A DNA stretch of 64,000 nucleotides from Nonomuraea gerenzanensis (GCF_020215645.1 NZ_CP084058.1:5952001-6016000); one strand, 5' to 3'. Counted from the first letter of the stretch, positions 41,162 to 52,317 are shown. Notes: generated by a model not told the origin, from the letters alone. A program made the numbers and translations.

Positions 41162-41560
41162 CTATTTTGCTATGGCGGCCGGGCGGTCTCCGAGGCGTTC
41201 GGCGTCGTCGCGCGGGATCATCAGGGCCGCGACCAGGCTGACGACCGATGCCACGGCCAGGGAGGCGGTGATCGACAGGGACGTCCCGGCCGAGGCGAGC
41301 AGCGACGCGGCCACCAGCGGCGTGATCCCGCCACCCAGCAGTCCTCGATGCGCAGCCGCAGGTACAGGCCCATCACCACGAGCACGACGCTGAGCAGGAA
41401 CGGCACCCGCCAGCCCCACGCCATGAAACCACGAGGGCGGCGGCCGTGCCGTACAGGAAGAAGTCGTACCACTCGATGGCGGTGCCGATGAAGGCCGCCC
41501 GCGAGACGCGGCGGGCGGCCTGTGGTATGCCGGGACGAATACCGATATGCGCCCCAGATA
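41162..41560 (-). pseudogene. Remnant of an MFS metabolite:proton symporter (MHS type)
   Basis: Three pieces of one transporter survive in changing frames: the N-terminal signature AFIGTAIEWYDFFLYGTAAALV, a middle piece MAWGWRVPFLLSVVLVVMGLYLR, and a C-terminal piece GGGITPLVAASLLASAGTSL through VVSLVAALMIP to a TAG at 41162. An intact MHS symporter has about 430 residues, so about 300 are missing. Such carriers import aromatic or dicarboxylic acids; loss here would leave the ABC importer of module 1 as the remaining uptake route. No clear start codon remains. Confidence 0.75.
41524..41543. promoter_or_regulatory. Candidate LysR binding site upstream of the nba-like operon
   Basis: GGTAT, ten bases, ATACC: a perfect dyad about 80 bp before the ALDH start, sharing ATACC with the control region of module 1 (26251-26299). 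A -10-like TAGGTA lies at 41605-41610, near the ALDH start and without a ribosome site. Confidence 0.4.
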
Positions 41561-41621
41561 TAGCAGGACGGACATATAACAAACCGAAGATATCTAGCCC
41601 TGATTTAGGTATTGGACTGTT

Positions 41622-43082
41622 ATGGCGGACGTCACCACAATGGCCGTCATGAAGCCCGCGCACTACGTCAACGGCGTCTTCACGACGGCGGGGACACCCT
41701 TCCCGCTCCGCTCGCCCGCCGACGGACGCCAGATCGCCGCCGTACCCGAGGCCCCGCGCGAGACGGTGGACGAAGCGGTGCGCGCCGCCCGCGCCGCGAT
41801 GGACGGCGCCTGGGGCCGGGCGAGCACCGAGGAACGGTGCGCGTACCTACGCCGGATCGCCGACGGCATCGAGGCCAGGTTCGAGGAGTTCGTCGCCGCC
41901 GAGGTGGCCGACACCGGCAAGCCGCGCGAGCTGGCCGCGACGGTGGACATCCCGCGCGCCGCCGCCAACTTCCGCGCCTACGCCGACCTCGCCTACGGCC
42001 GCCCGGAACGCGCCTACCCGACGAGCGTCCCCGGCTGGAGCGGCAGCGGCCAGGCGCTGAACTACACCGTGCGCCGCCCCCTCGGCGTGGTCGCCGTCAT
42101 CTCGCCGTGGAACCTGCCGCTGCTCCTGCTCACCTGGAAGGTCGCGCCCGCGCTCGCCGCGGGCAACGCCGTCGTCGCCAAGCCGTCGGAGGAGACCCCC
42201 TCGACCGCGACCCTGCTGGCCGAGGTGATCGACGCGGCCGGGCTGCCGGCGGGCGCGTTCAACCTCGTCCACGGCCACGGCGCCGGCGCGGCGGGGGAAC
42301 ACCTGACCGCGCACCCGGGCGTGGACGCGATCGCCTTCACCGGTGCGTCCGCCACGGGCAGCGCCATCATGCGCAACGCCGCCGCGCACGTCACCCCGGT
42401 CTCGTTCGAGCTGGGCGGCAAGAACGCCGCCCTCGTCTTCGCCGACGCCGACCTGGAGGAGGCCGTCGAGGGCACACTGCGCTCCAGCTTCACCCACTCC
42501 GGCCAGATCTGCCTGTGCACCGAGCGCGTATACGTGCAACGGGCCGTCTTCGACGCGTTCGTGAGCGCGCTCGCCGAGCGGGCCGCCGCGCTGCGCGACT
42601 ACGGGCCGATGATCTCCGCCGAGCACCGCGACAAGGTGCTGTCGTACTACCGGCTGGCAGTCGAGGAGGGCGCGACGGTGCTGGCCGGGGGCGGTGTGCC
42701 GGAGTTCGGCGACGACCGCGACGGCGGCTACCACGTCGAGCCGACCGTCATCACGGGGCTGCCGCAGAGCGCGCGGACCGTGCGTGAGGAGGTCTTCGGG
42801 CCGATCTGCCACGTGGCGCCGTTCGAGGAGGAGGACGAGGCGATCCGGCTGGCCAACGACAGCCCGTACGGACTGGCCGCCACGGTCTGGACCACGGACC
42901 TGTCGCGCGCCCACCGCGTCGCGCCCCGCATCGAGGCCGGGATCGTCTGGGTGAACTGCTGGAACCTGCGCGACCTGCGCACCCCCTTCGGCGGCGTCAA
43001 GGCCTCCGGCATCGGCCGCGAGGGCGGCGAGTACTCGCTCGACTTCTTCTCCGAGCCCGTGAACGTGTGCGTCAAGATTTGA
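41622..43082 (+). CDS. nbaE: 2-Aminomuconate 6-semialdehyde dehydrogenase
   Basis: 486 residues from ATG at 41622 (ATGs at 41640 and 41649 are possible; none has a clear ribosome site). The active site is intact: [43 protein letters not shown] and [11 protein letters not shown] (Cys297). It is paralogous to the enzyme at 35522. As first gene of an operon with ACMSD, deaminase and dioxygenase, it should oxidise 2-aminomuconate semialdehyde to 2-aminomuconate with NAD+. The symbol follows the 2-nitrobenzoate (nba) pathway naming. Confidence 0.88.
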   Translation: MADVTTMAVMKPAHYVNGVFTTAGTPFPLRSPADGRQIAAVPEAPRETVDEAVRAARAAMDGAWGRASTEERCAYLRRIADGIEARFEEFVAAEVADTGKPRELAATVDIPRAAANFRAYADLAYGRPERAYPTSVPGWSGSGQALNYTVRRPLGVVAVISPWNLPLLLLTWKVAPALAAGNAVVAKPSEETPSTATLLAEVIDAAGLPAGAFNLVHGHGAGAAGEHLTAHPGVDAIAFTGASATGSAIMRNAAAHVTPVSFELGGKNAALVFADADLEEAVEGTLRSSFTHSGQICLCTERVYVQRAVFDAFVSALAERAAALRDYGPMISAEHRDKVLSYYRLAVEEGATVLAGGGVPEFGDDRDGGYHVEPTVITGLPQSARTVREEVFGPICHVAPFEEEDEAIRLANDSPYGLAATVWTTDLSRAHRVAPRIEAGIVWVNCWNLRDLRTPFGGVKASGIGREGGEYSLDFFSEPVNVCVKI

Positions 43083-43090
43083 GGACCCCC

Positions 43091-43894
43091 GTGACTTCCG
43101 TGACAGACGACCATCGCGCCGCCGCCGCGCGGCTGCTGGCCGCGTACGCGTCAGGCCGGCCGTGCGAGCCGGTCCGCGACCTGGTCGACGGCCTTGAGGC
43201 CGCCTACGCCGTGCAGAGCCTGCTCACCGAGCGGTGGCTCGGCGAGGGCCGACGGCTCACCGGCCGCAAGATCGGCCTGACCAGCAAGGCCGTGCAGGAG
43301 CAGCTCGGCGTCGGCTCGCCCGACTTCGGCGCGTTGTTCGCCGACATGGCCGTGCCCGACGGCGCGGAGATCCCCGCCGGAGCCGTGCTCCAGCCGCGCG
43401 CCGAGGCCGAGGTCGCCCTCGTGCTGGAGCACGACCTGCCGCACGAGCGGCACACCGTCGCCGACGTGATCGCCGCGACCGCGTTCGCGCTGCCCGCCAT
43501 CGAGGTGGTCGGCAGCCGCATCCGCGACTGGGACATCACGCTGGCCGACACCGTCGCCGACAACGCCTCCTCCGGCCTGTACGTGCTCGGCACCCGCCCG
43601 GTCCCGCTGCGCGAGGTGGACCTGCGGATGGCCGGGATGGTCATCGAGCGGCGCGGCGAACAGGTCTCGACCGGCATCGGCTCGGCCTGCCTCGGCCACC
43701 CGCTGCACGCCGCCGTCTGGCTGGCCGACACGCTCGCCGCACTCGGGCAGCCGCTCCGGGCCGGCGACACGGTGCTGACCGGGGCGCTCGGACCTGTCGT
43801 CCCGGTGCGGCCCGGTGATGTGCTGGAGGCCCGCATCGACGGGCTCGGAGACGTACGCGCGGCCTTCGCCGTCGCGGAAGGGGGAACCCCGTGA
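43091..43894 (+). CDS. nbaH: 2-Oxopent-4-enoate hydratase
   Basis: 267 residues from GTG at 43091 (GAGGAC upstream). Family motifs [30 protein letters not shown] and [24 protein letters not shown] contain the metal-binding acidic residues of the FAH-fold MhpD/XylJ hydratases. It adds water to 2-oxopent-4-enoate to give 4-hydroxy-2-oxovalerate. It overlaps by four bases the related decarboxylase gene; these two enzymes form complexes in other meta-cleavage pathways. The following aldolase is not encoded in the window. Confidence 0.85.
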   Translation: MTSVTDDHRAAAARLLAAYASGRPCEPVRDLVDGLEAAYAVQSLLTERWLGEGRRLTGRKIGLTSKAVQEQLGVGSPDFGALFADMAVPDGAEIPAGAVLQPRAEAEVALVLEHDLPHERHTVADVIAATAFALPAIEVVGSRIRDWDITLADTVADNASSGLYVLGTRPVPLREVDLRMAGMVIERRGEQVSTGIGSACLGHPLHAAVWLADTLAALGQPLRAGDTVLTGALGPVVPVRPGDVLEARIDGLGDVRAAFAVAEGGTP

Positions 43895-44624
43895 ACGCCC
43901 TGGCCGAACTCCTGGACGAGGCCACCCTGACGGCCCGCGCCATCCCGCGGCTGACCGACACGGCCGACCTCGACGTGCCCGCCGCCTACCAGGTGCAACG
44001 CGCCACCGTCGAGCGGCGGCTGGCTCGCGGCGAGCGGATCATCGGCGTCAAGATGGGCTTCACCAGCCGCGCCAAGATGGTGCAGATGGGCGTGAACGAC
44101 GTCATCTGGGGCCTGCTCACCGACGCCATGCTCGTCCAGCACGACCTCGACACCGCCGGGCTCATCCATCCGCGGATCGAGCCGGAGATCGCGTTCCTGC
44201 TGGAGCGGCCCGTACGCACCCCGGCCGACGCCGCGGCGGCCGTCGGCGGCGTCGCCGTCGGCTACGAGGTGCTCGACTCCCGCTACGAGGGCTTCAGCTT
44301 CACCCTGGCCGACGTCATCGCCGACAACGCCTCGGCCAGCGGCTTCGGCCACGGCCCCTGGCACCGCCCGCGCGACGTCGCCAACCTCGGCCTGGTCATG
44401 GAGATCGACGGCCGTGCCGTGGCGAGCGGCTCGTCGGCCGCCATCCTCGGCGACCCGCTCCGCTCCCTGACCGCCGCCGCCCGGCTGGCCTCCGCCGCCG
44501 GCATCGAGCTGCAGCCCGGCTGGGTCGTGCTCGCGGGCGCGGCCACCGCCGCCGTCCCGCTGCCCGCAGGGGCGCACGTACGCATCGCCGCGGCCGGGCT
44601 CGGCCACGTGGAGGTGACCACCCG

Positions 44625-44628
<4 letters not shown>
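43891..44628 (+). CDS. nbaG: 4-Oxalocrotonate decarboxylase
   Basis: 245 residues from GTG at 43891. Motifs: [41 protein letters not shown] and [28 protein letters not shown], closely following the hydratase pattern but with the decarboxylase-type GVKMGFTS. It removes carbon dioxide from 4-oxalocrotonate, the product of the deaminase encoded next. Overlaps both neighbours by four bases, giving a tightly coupled lower-pathway block. Confidence 0.85.
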
Positions 44629-46560
<1,932 letters not shown>

Positions 46561-46572
<12 letters not shown>

Positions 46573-46610
46573 CGCTCGCCCGGTGACGCTCGCCCGGTGA
46601 CGCTCGCCCG
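46561..46610 (+). repeat. 14-bp tandem repeat at the ACMSD stop
   Basis: CTCGCCCGATGACG followed by two copies of CTCGCCCGGTGACG and a partial CTCGCCCG: 3.6 copies with a 14-bp period. Each unit contains a start-stop overlap (ATGA or GTGA). Since 14 is not a multiple of three, a change in copy number would alter which frame follows. The third unit supplies the GTG of the esterase remnant. Confidence 0.8.
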
Positions 46611-47028
46611 CACACCGCTGGGCACGTTGCGCGGCCTCACCGCCGGCGGAGTGACGGCGTTCAAGGGCGTGCGGTACGCCGCGCCCGCCCGGCGCCTGGC
46701 CGCGCCGGAGCCCGCCCTGCCCTGGGACGGCGTGCGGGACGCCGTCGCGCCCGGCCCGCCCGCGCCCCAGCCGTGGGTGCCCGTGGCGCGGCTGGTGACC
46801 ACGGCCGCCGAGGAGACCCGGTTGTTCACCGCCATCGGGCAGGACGGCCTGGACACCCAGGAGATCTCCGGCGGCCCCGCCGACGGGATCGCACCCGGCG
46901 CCTCCCGCCTCGTGGACGTGCCCCTCTACTTCGGCACCCACGGCACCCCGCTCACGGGCACCGGCCCGGAGGTGGCGGAGACGGCGCGGTCCATGAGCGA
47001 TGAGTTCGCCCGGTTCTGCCGTGGATGA
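46597..47028 (+). pseudogene. Type-B carboxylesterase with large internal deletion
   Basis: 143 codons. The first 60 read as the N-terminus of a type-B carboxylesterase (TPLGTLRGLTAGGVTAFKGVRYAAPARRL) and the last 35 as its C-terminus (VPLYFGTHGTPLTGTGPEVAETARSMSDEFARFCRG). The middle, with the GESAGA nucleophile elbow present in the intact enzyme at 55698-57254, is missing. An intact enzyme has about 450-520 residues. It could still be translated but not catalytic. Confidence 0.7.
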
Positions 47029-47038
47029 GATCAGCGCT

Positions 47039-47088
47039 GTGGACGGCGGGCAGAGCCTGGTCTGAGACTCCGCCCGGCCGTGCCCCCG
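47039..47088 (+). repeat. Right copy of the 50-bp direct repeat
   Basis: It encodes VDGGQSLV and stop in the SDR frame, then 23 matching bases beyond, with five differences from 25084-25133; the one within the coding part before the stop (CAA to CAG) is silent. No other SDR sequence is upstream, so this is an isolated 3' fragment. It marks the right boundary of the island. Confidence 0.75.
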
Positions 47089-47125
47089 TCGCCGATCTCG
47101 CCGATGCCCTGTCCCAGGAGGCCGG

Positions 47126-47518
47126 TCACGGCAGGTTGAGCTGCCAGGAGACGCCGAACCGGTCGTTGACCCAGCCGAACTTCCTGCTGAACCCGTACGA
47201 GCCGAGCGGCATGAGCGCCTGCCTGCCCTCGCCCAGCGCGTCGTACAGGCGCTGGAGCTGCTCCTCGCTGTCGCAGTCGACGAACAACGACATCGACGGC
47301 GTGAAGGTGAACTCGTGCACCGGAGGGCTGTCGATGCACTTGTGCTCGCGGCCCGCCAGCGTGAAGACGGCGAGCTTGACCGTGCCCTTCCTGTCGGGCT
47401 CCTCATCGCCGTAGCGCTCGATGGAGACCACCTTGCCGTCGTCGAAGAGCGAGACGTAGAAGTTCATCGCCTCCTCGGCGTCGCTGTTCTGGAACATCAG
47501 GAACGGGGTGACGTTCAT
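47126..47518 (-). CDS. PhnB-like VOC protein
   Basis: 130 residues from ATG at 47518 (GGAGGAGTCCTG). The PhnB/3-demethylubiquinone-methyltransferase-like pattern is clear: TPFLMFQNSDAEEAMNFYVSLFDDGKVV, REHKCIDSPPVHEFTFTPSMSLFVDC, and SYGFSRKFGWVNDRFGVSWQLN at the end. Function is unknown; it lies third in an operon with an ArsR regulator and an SRPBCC protein, a common arrangement in actinobacteria. Its start shares one base with the upstream stop. Confidence 0.85.
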   Translation of the reverse strand: MNVTPFLMFQNSDAEEAMNFYVSLFDDGKVVSIERYGDEEPDRKGTVKLAVFTLAGREHKCIDSPPVHEFTFTPSMSLFVDCDSEEQLQRLYDALGEGRQALMPLGSYGFSRKFGWVNDRFGVSWQLNLP

Positions 47519-48135
47519 CAGGACTCCTCCGGCTCGGGCGCGTAGAAGGCGGTGATGGCGGCGACGGTGGCCGTCACCACGTCGCCGGGGGCGCCGGCGG
47601 CGCGGTGGGCCTCGCCCCAGCCCCGGGCGGCGCCGACGATGTAGGCGCGGCCCTCCTCGGTGAGGTGGAAGGAGGACTCGTCCACCTTCTCGCCGCCGGC
47701 CAGGTGCAGGGCCAGGCCGAGCAGGGCCAGGTCCCACCCCACGCCGACCGCGCCGGGCCCGAACTGCGTCCAGAACTCCTCGGGCGGCTCGGAGGTGTGG
47801 GTCAGCTCGAACTCCGTGCCGCCGTCCCTGGCGGTCAGGCGCACCTCGACCTCGGAGAAGCCGGGGTCGGGGCCGAACAGCCAGGAGACCTTGAGCAGGC
47901 TCGGCGGCTCGCAGCGCAGGATCTCGCCGCCCGCGTTGCCCTCGAGCTGGTACTTCCCGCCCAGCTGCAGGTCGCCGCTGATGGGCATGAACCAGCGGCT
48001 GATCCGATCGGGATCGGTGCAGGCCTGCCAGACGTCCTCCACCTCGGCGTCGTAGTGGCGGCGCAGCACGACGGCCTTGCGGGTGCCGTCGATCAGCTCC
48101 CGATGCGCCTGGTTGAGCTGGTCGATCATCTTCAT
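47518..48135 (-). CDS. SRPBCC/AHSA1-like protein
   Basis: 205 residues. AHSA1 signs: VVLRRHYDAEVEDVWQACTDPDRISRWFMPISGDLQLGGKYQLEGNAGGEIL and FELTHTSEPPEEFW. The fold binds hydrophobic ligands. The gene overlaps ArsR by four bases and the PhnB gene by one, forming a tight three-gene operon in which ArsR probably responds to the compound handled by the other two products. The C-terminal 60 residues are helical. Confidence 0.85.
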   Translation of the reverse strand: MKMIDQLNQAHRELIDGTRKAVVLRRHYDAEVEDVWQACTDPDRISRWFMPISGDLQLGGKYQLEGNAGGEILRCEPPSLLKVSWLFGPDPGFSEVEVRLTARDGGTEFELTHTSEPPEEFWTQFGPGAVGVGWDLALLGLALHLAGGEKVDESSFHLTEEGRAYIVGAARGWGEAHRAAGAPGDVVTATVAAITAFYAPEPEES

Positions 48136-48485
48136 GGGTGGTCCTTCTTGTCGCTGTTGAGGCGGCGTTCGCGCTTGCCCCGGGCCAGCTCCGTCGCCAG
48201 CGCGTCCAGGCGCTGATCCCAGAAAACCCTGAAGCGCTCCAGCCAGAGATCGACCTCCTGCAGCGGCCCCGGCTCCACGGCGTACAGCCGCCGGGTGCCC
48301 TCGGCCCGCACGCTGGCGAAGCCGTTGTCGCGCAGCACCCGCAGGTGCTGCGAGACGGCCGGCTGGGAGATGCCGAACTCGCTCTGAATGGTGGCGGTGA
48401 CGTCTCCGGAGCTGCGCTCACCGCCTGCGAGCAGCTCCAGGATCCGGCGGCGGACCGGATCACCGAGAACGTCGAATGCGTGCAC
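48132..48485 (-). CDS. ArsR-family transcriptional regulator
   Basis: 117 residues from GTG at 48485. The winged helix reads DVLGDPVRRRILELLAGGERSSGDV then SEFGISQPAVSQHLRVLRDNG. No metal-binding ELCVCDL motif is seen, so it is the non-metal type paired with SRPBCC proteins. A consensus-like promoter with a TTATATAA palindrome lies just upstream, and no ribosome site, suggesting a leaderless, self-controlled message. Co-translated with the SRPBCC gene. Confidence 0.87.
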   Translation of the reverse strand: MHAFDVLGDPVRRRILELLAGGERSSGDVTATIQSEFGISQPAVSQHLRVLRDNGFASVRAEGTRRLYAVEPGPLQEVDLWLERFRVFWDQRLDALATELARGKRERRLNSDKKDHP

Positions 48486-48493
48486 GACCAGGA

Positions 48494-48522
48494 GTATTTC
48501 AGCGGCAGCTTATATAAGTCAA
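48494..48522 (-). promoter_or_regulatory. Promoter and likely operator of the ArsR operon
   Basis: On the minus strand TTGACT (48517-48522), a 17-bp spacer and AAATAC (48494-48499). The spacer contains the palindrome TTATATAA (48510-48517), a typical ArsR contact. Transcription would start near 48487, next to the GTG. Confidence 0.5.
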
Positions 48523-48534
48523 GCCTGGGATACC

Positions 48535-49140
48535 TCAGTCGTCGAGGCCCCGGGCGCTGAGCGCCTCCCCCAGCGCGTCGGCGTGCCGCAGCGAGCTGAC
48601 CACCAGCGGCACCGCGAACGCGCGCAGGCTGCGCTCCACGCCCCTGGCCCGCTGCGCCTCCCTGACGCGACCGGCCAGCTCGGCCACCACCGGCACACTG
48701 CGTACGGTCAGCGACAGCAGCAACGACAGCCGGAACGGGTCCAGCCCCGCGAACCTGACCGGCGACAGGCACCACTCCAGCGTCCGCATCATGTCCGCCG
48801 TGCGGGTGGTGAGCGTGACCAGCCCGGCCAGCGCCACGGCCAGCACCACGCGCAGCACTGTGGAGATCGCCCCGTCCAGCCCGGCGAAGACGAGCTGTGT
48901 CCCGAACAACGCCACCGCGAACCACCGCACCGGCCTGACCTGCGCCCACGCCGCCGCCACGCCCACCCGCGACAGCGCGTACAGCAACGCGACCATCACC
49001 CCCGCCACGGCCAGGGCCGACGGCGTGCGCAGCAGGACCAGCGCGGTGCAGGACGCGGCGAGCCCGGCCAGCTTGGCGCCGGCGGGCAGGCGGTGCAGGA
49101 CGGACGAGCCGGGGACGTAGGCGCCGGTCAGGCTATTCAC
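48535..49140 (-). CDS. bioN: ECF transporter T component (BioN-like)
   Basis: 201 residues with about five membrane segments. The coupling helix motif REAQRARGVERS (about residues 160-171) is the A-R-G signature by which EcfT grips the ATPase. The stop of the preceding ATPase gene overlaps its start by four bases. With BioY and BioM in the same operon it forms the biotin uptake transporter. Slightly short compared with general EcfT, as usual for BioN. Confidence 0.87.
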   Translation of the reverse strand: MNSLTGAYVPGSSVLHRLPAGAKLAGLAASCTALVLLRTPSALAVAGVMVALLYALSRVGVAAAWAQVRPVRWFAVALFGTQLVFAGLDGAISTVLRVVLAVALAGLVTLTTRTADMMRTLEWCLSPVRFAGLDPFRLSLLLSLTVRSVPVVAELAGRVREAQRARGVERSLRAFAVPLVVSSLRHADALGEALSARGLDD

Positions 49141-49814
49141 GCCATGAGCTTCCTGTAGTGGCCGATGGCCTCCTGCGGGGAGCCGTCGGCGACGACGCGG
49201 CCCTCGTCCAGCACCAGCACCCGGTCGAAGCCGGACAGCAGCGGCAGGTCGTGGGTGACCACCAGCACCTGCTGCGGCATCTCCCGCAGCAGGCCGGCGA
49301 CCCGGCGGGAGTGACGCAGGTCCAGCAGCGTGGTCGGCTCGTCCATGACGAGGATGTCGGGCTCCAGCACCATGACCGAGCAGAGCGCCAGGAGCTGCTT
49401 CTGGCCGCCCGACAGGTGGTGCGCGGGGTGGTCGGCGTGGCCCTCCAGGCCGTAGCGGGACAGCACGTCCGTCACGCGCCGCTCGATCTCCTCGCGCGAC
49501 AGGCCCTTGCGGCGCAGCGAGAACGCCACGTCCTCGGCCACCGTGGGCATCACGATCTGCGCGTCAGGGTCGGTGAACAGGAAGCCGACGCCGCGCCTGA
49601 TCTTGGCGGCGTGGCGGCGGGTGTCCAGGCCGAGCACGGTGACGGTGCCGGAGGTGGGCAGGGCCAGGCCGTTGACCAGGCGGGCGAGCGTGCTCTTGCC
49701 CGAGCCGTTCGCGCCGACGACGCCGACGCGCCGCTCGGTCAGGCAGGCGGTGACGCCGCGCAGGACGTCGCGCTGCCCGAGGCGTACGTGCACGTCGGAG
49801 AAGTCGATGGCCAT
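49137..49814 (-). CDS. bioM: Biotin transporter ATPase (BioM-like)
   Basis: 225 residues from ATG at 49814. Walker A GANGSGKST at 34-42, Q-loop FTDPDAQIVMPTVAEDVAF (the ECF-type DPDxQ), signature LSGGQKQLLALCSVMV, Walker B ILVMDEPTTLLDL and LVVTHDLPLL. The DPD-Q groove motif is specific to energy-coupling-factor ATPases. Immediately downstream of the thiolase gene, whose stop touches its start. Drives biotin import through BioN and BioY. Confidence 0.92.
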   Translation of the reverse strand: MAIDFSDVHVRLGQRDVLRGVTACLTERRVGVVGANGSGKSTLARLVNGLALPTSGTVTVLGLDTRRHAAKIRRGVGFLFTDPDAQIVMPTVAEDVAFSLRRKGLSREEIERRVTDVLSRYGLEGHADHPAHHLSGGQKQLLALCSVMVLEPDILVMDEPTTLLDLRHSRRVAGLLREMPQQVLVVTHDLPLLSGFDRVLVLDEGRVVADGSPQEAIGHYRKLMA

Positions 49815-50944
49815 CAGACGACCTCGAACAGGGCCGCCACGCCCAGCCCGCCGCCGACGGCGGCTGCCGCCAGGCCCAGTGTCCCGGCAGGTGCGGCGGC
49901 CCGCACGAGCCTGCTGAACAGCCTGGTCACCACGACCGCCCCGGTCGCCCCCCACGGATGCCCCAGCGCCAGCGCCCCGCCGTCGGGGCACACCCGCTCG
50001 TCGTCGGCGCCCAGCGGATCGAGCCCGAGCGCGTCGGTCACGGCCAGCACCTGTGCCGCGAACGCCTCGACGATCTCCACCGCAGCGACCCGCTCCAACT
50101 CCACCCCCGTACGCGCCAGCACCCGGCGGATCGCCGGCACCGGCCCCCACCCGGGCAGCCCGGGATCGCACCCGACGACGGCCCCGGCCACCAGCCGCAT
50201 CCCCGGCAGGCCCGCGCGCAGCCGCTCCGGCACCAGGGCCACGGCGGCGGCGCCGTCGCTGACCGGGGACGCATTTCCGGCCGTCACTGTACCGTCCGCG
50301 ACGAACGCCGCAGGCAGGCGGGCCAGCGACGCCGCGCGCAGCGGGCGCGGGCGCTGGTCGTCGCGGCGCTCGCCGACGGGCACGATCTCCTGCTCGAACC
50401 GCCCCGCCTGCCGGGCCGCCAGCGCGCGGGCGTGACTGCGGATGGCGTAGGCGTCCTGGCGGTCGCGGCCGATCCCGTACGCCGCCGCGAGCGCCTCCGC
50501 TGCCGGGCCCATGTCGGGGTCGGGCTGCCCGGCCGGGGCGAACGGCGCCCGCTCGTACGGCTCCGCCGCCCCCCTGAACGTGCGCAGCGGCGCGGTCGAG
50601 GCGCTCTCGGCCCCACCGGCGATCACCAGATCCGCCTCGCCCGCGCGGATCGCCTGCCCGGCCACCAGGATCGCGGCCAGCCCGCTGCCGCACTGCCGGT
50701 CCACCGTCAGCCCGGGCACCTCGTGCCCCAGCCCGGCGGCCAGCGCCGACACGCGGGCCACGTTCCCGCCGGGGCCCATGCAGTTGCCCAGCACCACGTC
50801 GTCCACCCGCCGCCCGGGCAGCTGCGCGGCGACGGCCGCGAGCACGGGGGCGGCCAGCCGGTCGACGGTCAGCTCCTTGTACGCGTGCCCGGCGGTGCCG
50901 ATGGGCGTGCGCCGGGCCGCCACCACCACGGGGGTGTCGCCCAT
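49814..50944 (-). CDS. Thiolase-family protein of the biotin operon
   Basis: 376 residues from ATG at 50944. The nucleophile is present (VDRQCGSGL, Cys85) and so is GGALALGHPWGATGA, but the second catalytic cysteine is missing: the usual C-x-G-G-G near the end reads AAAVGGGLGVAALFE. An enzyme of this kind may condense or transfer acyl groups but should be impaired as a normal thiolase. Linkage of a thiolase and an acyl-CoA ligase with bioY also occurs in the BirA-controlled Bacillus yhfUTS genes, so a role in biotin-related acyl metabolism is likely. Confidence 0.85.
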   Translation of the reverse strand: MGDTPVVVAARRTPIGTAGHAYKELTVDRLAAPVLAAVAAQLPGRRVDDVVLGNCMGPGGNVARVSALAAGLGHEVPGLTVDRQCGSGLAAILVAGQAIRAGEADLVIAGGAESASTAPLRTFRGAAEPYERAPFAPAGQPDPDMGPAAEALAAAYGIGRDRQDAYAIRSHARALAARQAGRFEQEIVPVGERRDDQRPRPLRAASLARLPAAFVADGTVTAGNASPVSDGAAAVALVPERLRAGLPGMRLVAGAVVGCDPGLPGWGPVPAIRRVLARTGVELERVAAVEIVEAFAAQVLAVTDALGLDPLGADDERVCPDGGALALGHPWGATGAVVVTRLFSRLVRAAAPAGTLGLAAAAVGGGLGVAALFEVV

Positions 50945-50945
50945 G

Positions 50946-52310
50946 TCAGACCAGCCGCCGGATCTCGGGATCGCCACCGGCCAGCCGGTCGGCGACCTGC
51001 GCCCGGGCGGGTTTGCCCGTCGGGTTGCGCGGCAGGCTCGGCACCACGAACCAGCGGCGCGGCCGCTGCGCGGCGTCCAGCGCGCCCCTGGCCGTGGCCT
51101 CCAGCAGCGCGCGCGGCGGCTGCCGCGCGGGCGGCGCCTCGACCACAGCGGTCACCACTGAGCCGAGTGACGGGTGCGGCAGCCCCACCACCACGACGTC
51201 GCCGACGCCGGGCACCTGCCGGAGCACCTCCTCGACGTCCTCGGGCACGACGGTGGCGCCGCCGGTCTGGATCGCGCCGTCGCCGCGCCCGCGCAGCCGC
51301 AGCACCTGCCCCGCCCGGTACGGCTCCGCGAGGTCGCCGACGGTCACCCACCCGCCGGCGTCGCGGCGCAGCGGACCGGCGGCGCCCGCCAGGTACCCCT
51401 GCGACAGCCAGGGCGAGCGCACCCACACCTCGCCGAGCGGCCCGTGGGCGCCGGTGCGCACCTCGATCTCGACACCCGGGAAGGGCCGCAGCCCGCTCCC
51501 GTCCGTGTCCGCGGCCACGAACGACAGCTCGGTGGCCCCGTAGTACGACACGACGCGCACCCCGGCCGCGGCTGCCTGCGCCCGCGCGCCGGCGTCGAGT
51601 GCCGCGCCGCCGACGACGGCCACGCGCAGCGAGCCTGGGCGGCGCAGCACGTCGGGCAGCCGGTGCGGCACCACGTGCACGACGCTCGCGCTGTCCAGGT
51701 GGGCGGCCAGGGAACGGCCCGGCCAGCGGCCCGGCACGACGGCCGTGGCGCCGGTGGCCAGGGTGTGCAGGGCGGCGAAGGCGTACAGGGAGGAGACGAG
51801 CGGGCCGGGCACCAGCACGACGTCGTCGAGGCCGATCCCGGCCAGGCGGTCGAGGTGGGAGTAGGAGCCGGTCCACGAGGCCCGCGTGCGGATGACGGCG
51901 CGGGGGCGGCCGGTGCTGCCGGAGCTGAAGCACGCCCAGGCCAGATCATCCGGCCGCGCCTCGCCCTCCACGGGAGGGCCTGCCACCTGGGGCAGCGGCG
52001 CGGAGATGCGGGCGGCCAGGCTCGCCGTGGTGAGGTGGTCCCACCGCCGGCGGTCCCAGGCGGGATCGCCCACCAGCGGCGTGGCCCCCGCCAGGTCGGC
52101 CGCCAGCACGGCGGTGAGCAGCTCCACGGGGTCGGCCAGGGCGACGGCGACCATCGAGCCGGGACCGACACCCCGATCACGCAGATGACGGGCGGCGCCG
52201 GAGATCCGTTCGGCGAGCCCCGCGTATGTCAGCTCGCCCCCGGGCCCGCACACGGCGAGCCGCGACGGGCGCTCGGCGGCGTGGGCCAGGACATGTCGTG
52301 CTACGGGCAT
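50946..52310 (-). CDS. AMP-dependent acyl-CoA ligase of the biotin operon
   Basis: 454 residues, short for the family (usually 500-550). Motifs: ACFSSGSTGRPRAVIRTR (the usual Lys replaced by Arg), VSYYGATELSFVA, VTVGDLAEPYRAGQVLRLRGRGDGAIQTGGATVVPEDVEEVL, and the catalytic lysine in RNPTGKPARAQV. It adenylates a carboxylic acid and loads CoA. The nearest functional parallel is YhfT, encoded beside BioY in Bacillus; it may activate a biotin precursor such as a pimelate-type acid. Lies between BioY and the thiolase with 1-7 bp gaps. Confidence 0.87.
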   Translation of the reverse strand: MPVARHVLAHAAERPSRLAVCGPGGELTYAGLAERISGAARHLRDRGVGPGSMVAVALADPVELLTAVLAADLAGATPLVGDPAWDRRRWDHLTTASLAARISAPLPQVAGPPVEGEARPDDLAWACFSSGSTGRPRAVIRTRASWTGSYSHLDRLAGIGLDDVVLVPGPLVSSLYAFAALHTLATGATAVVPGRWPGRSLAAHLDSASVVHVVPHRLPDVLRRPGSLRVAVVGGAALDAGARAQAAAAGVRVVSYYGATELSFVAADTDGSGLRPFPGVEIEVRTGAHGPLGEVWVRSPWLSQGYLAGAAGPLRRDAGGWVTVGDLAEPYRAGQVLRLRGRGDGAIQTGGATVVPEDVEEVLRQVPGVGDVVVVGLPHPSLGSVVTAVVEAPPARQPPRALLEATARGALDAAQRPRRWFVVPSLPRNPTGKPARAQVADRLAGGDPEIRRLV

Positions 52311-52317
52311 CGAGAGG

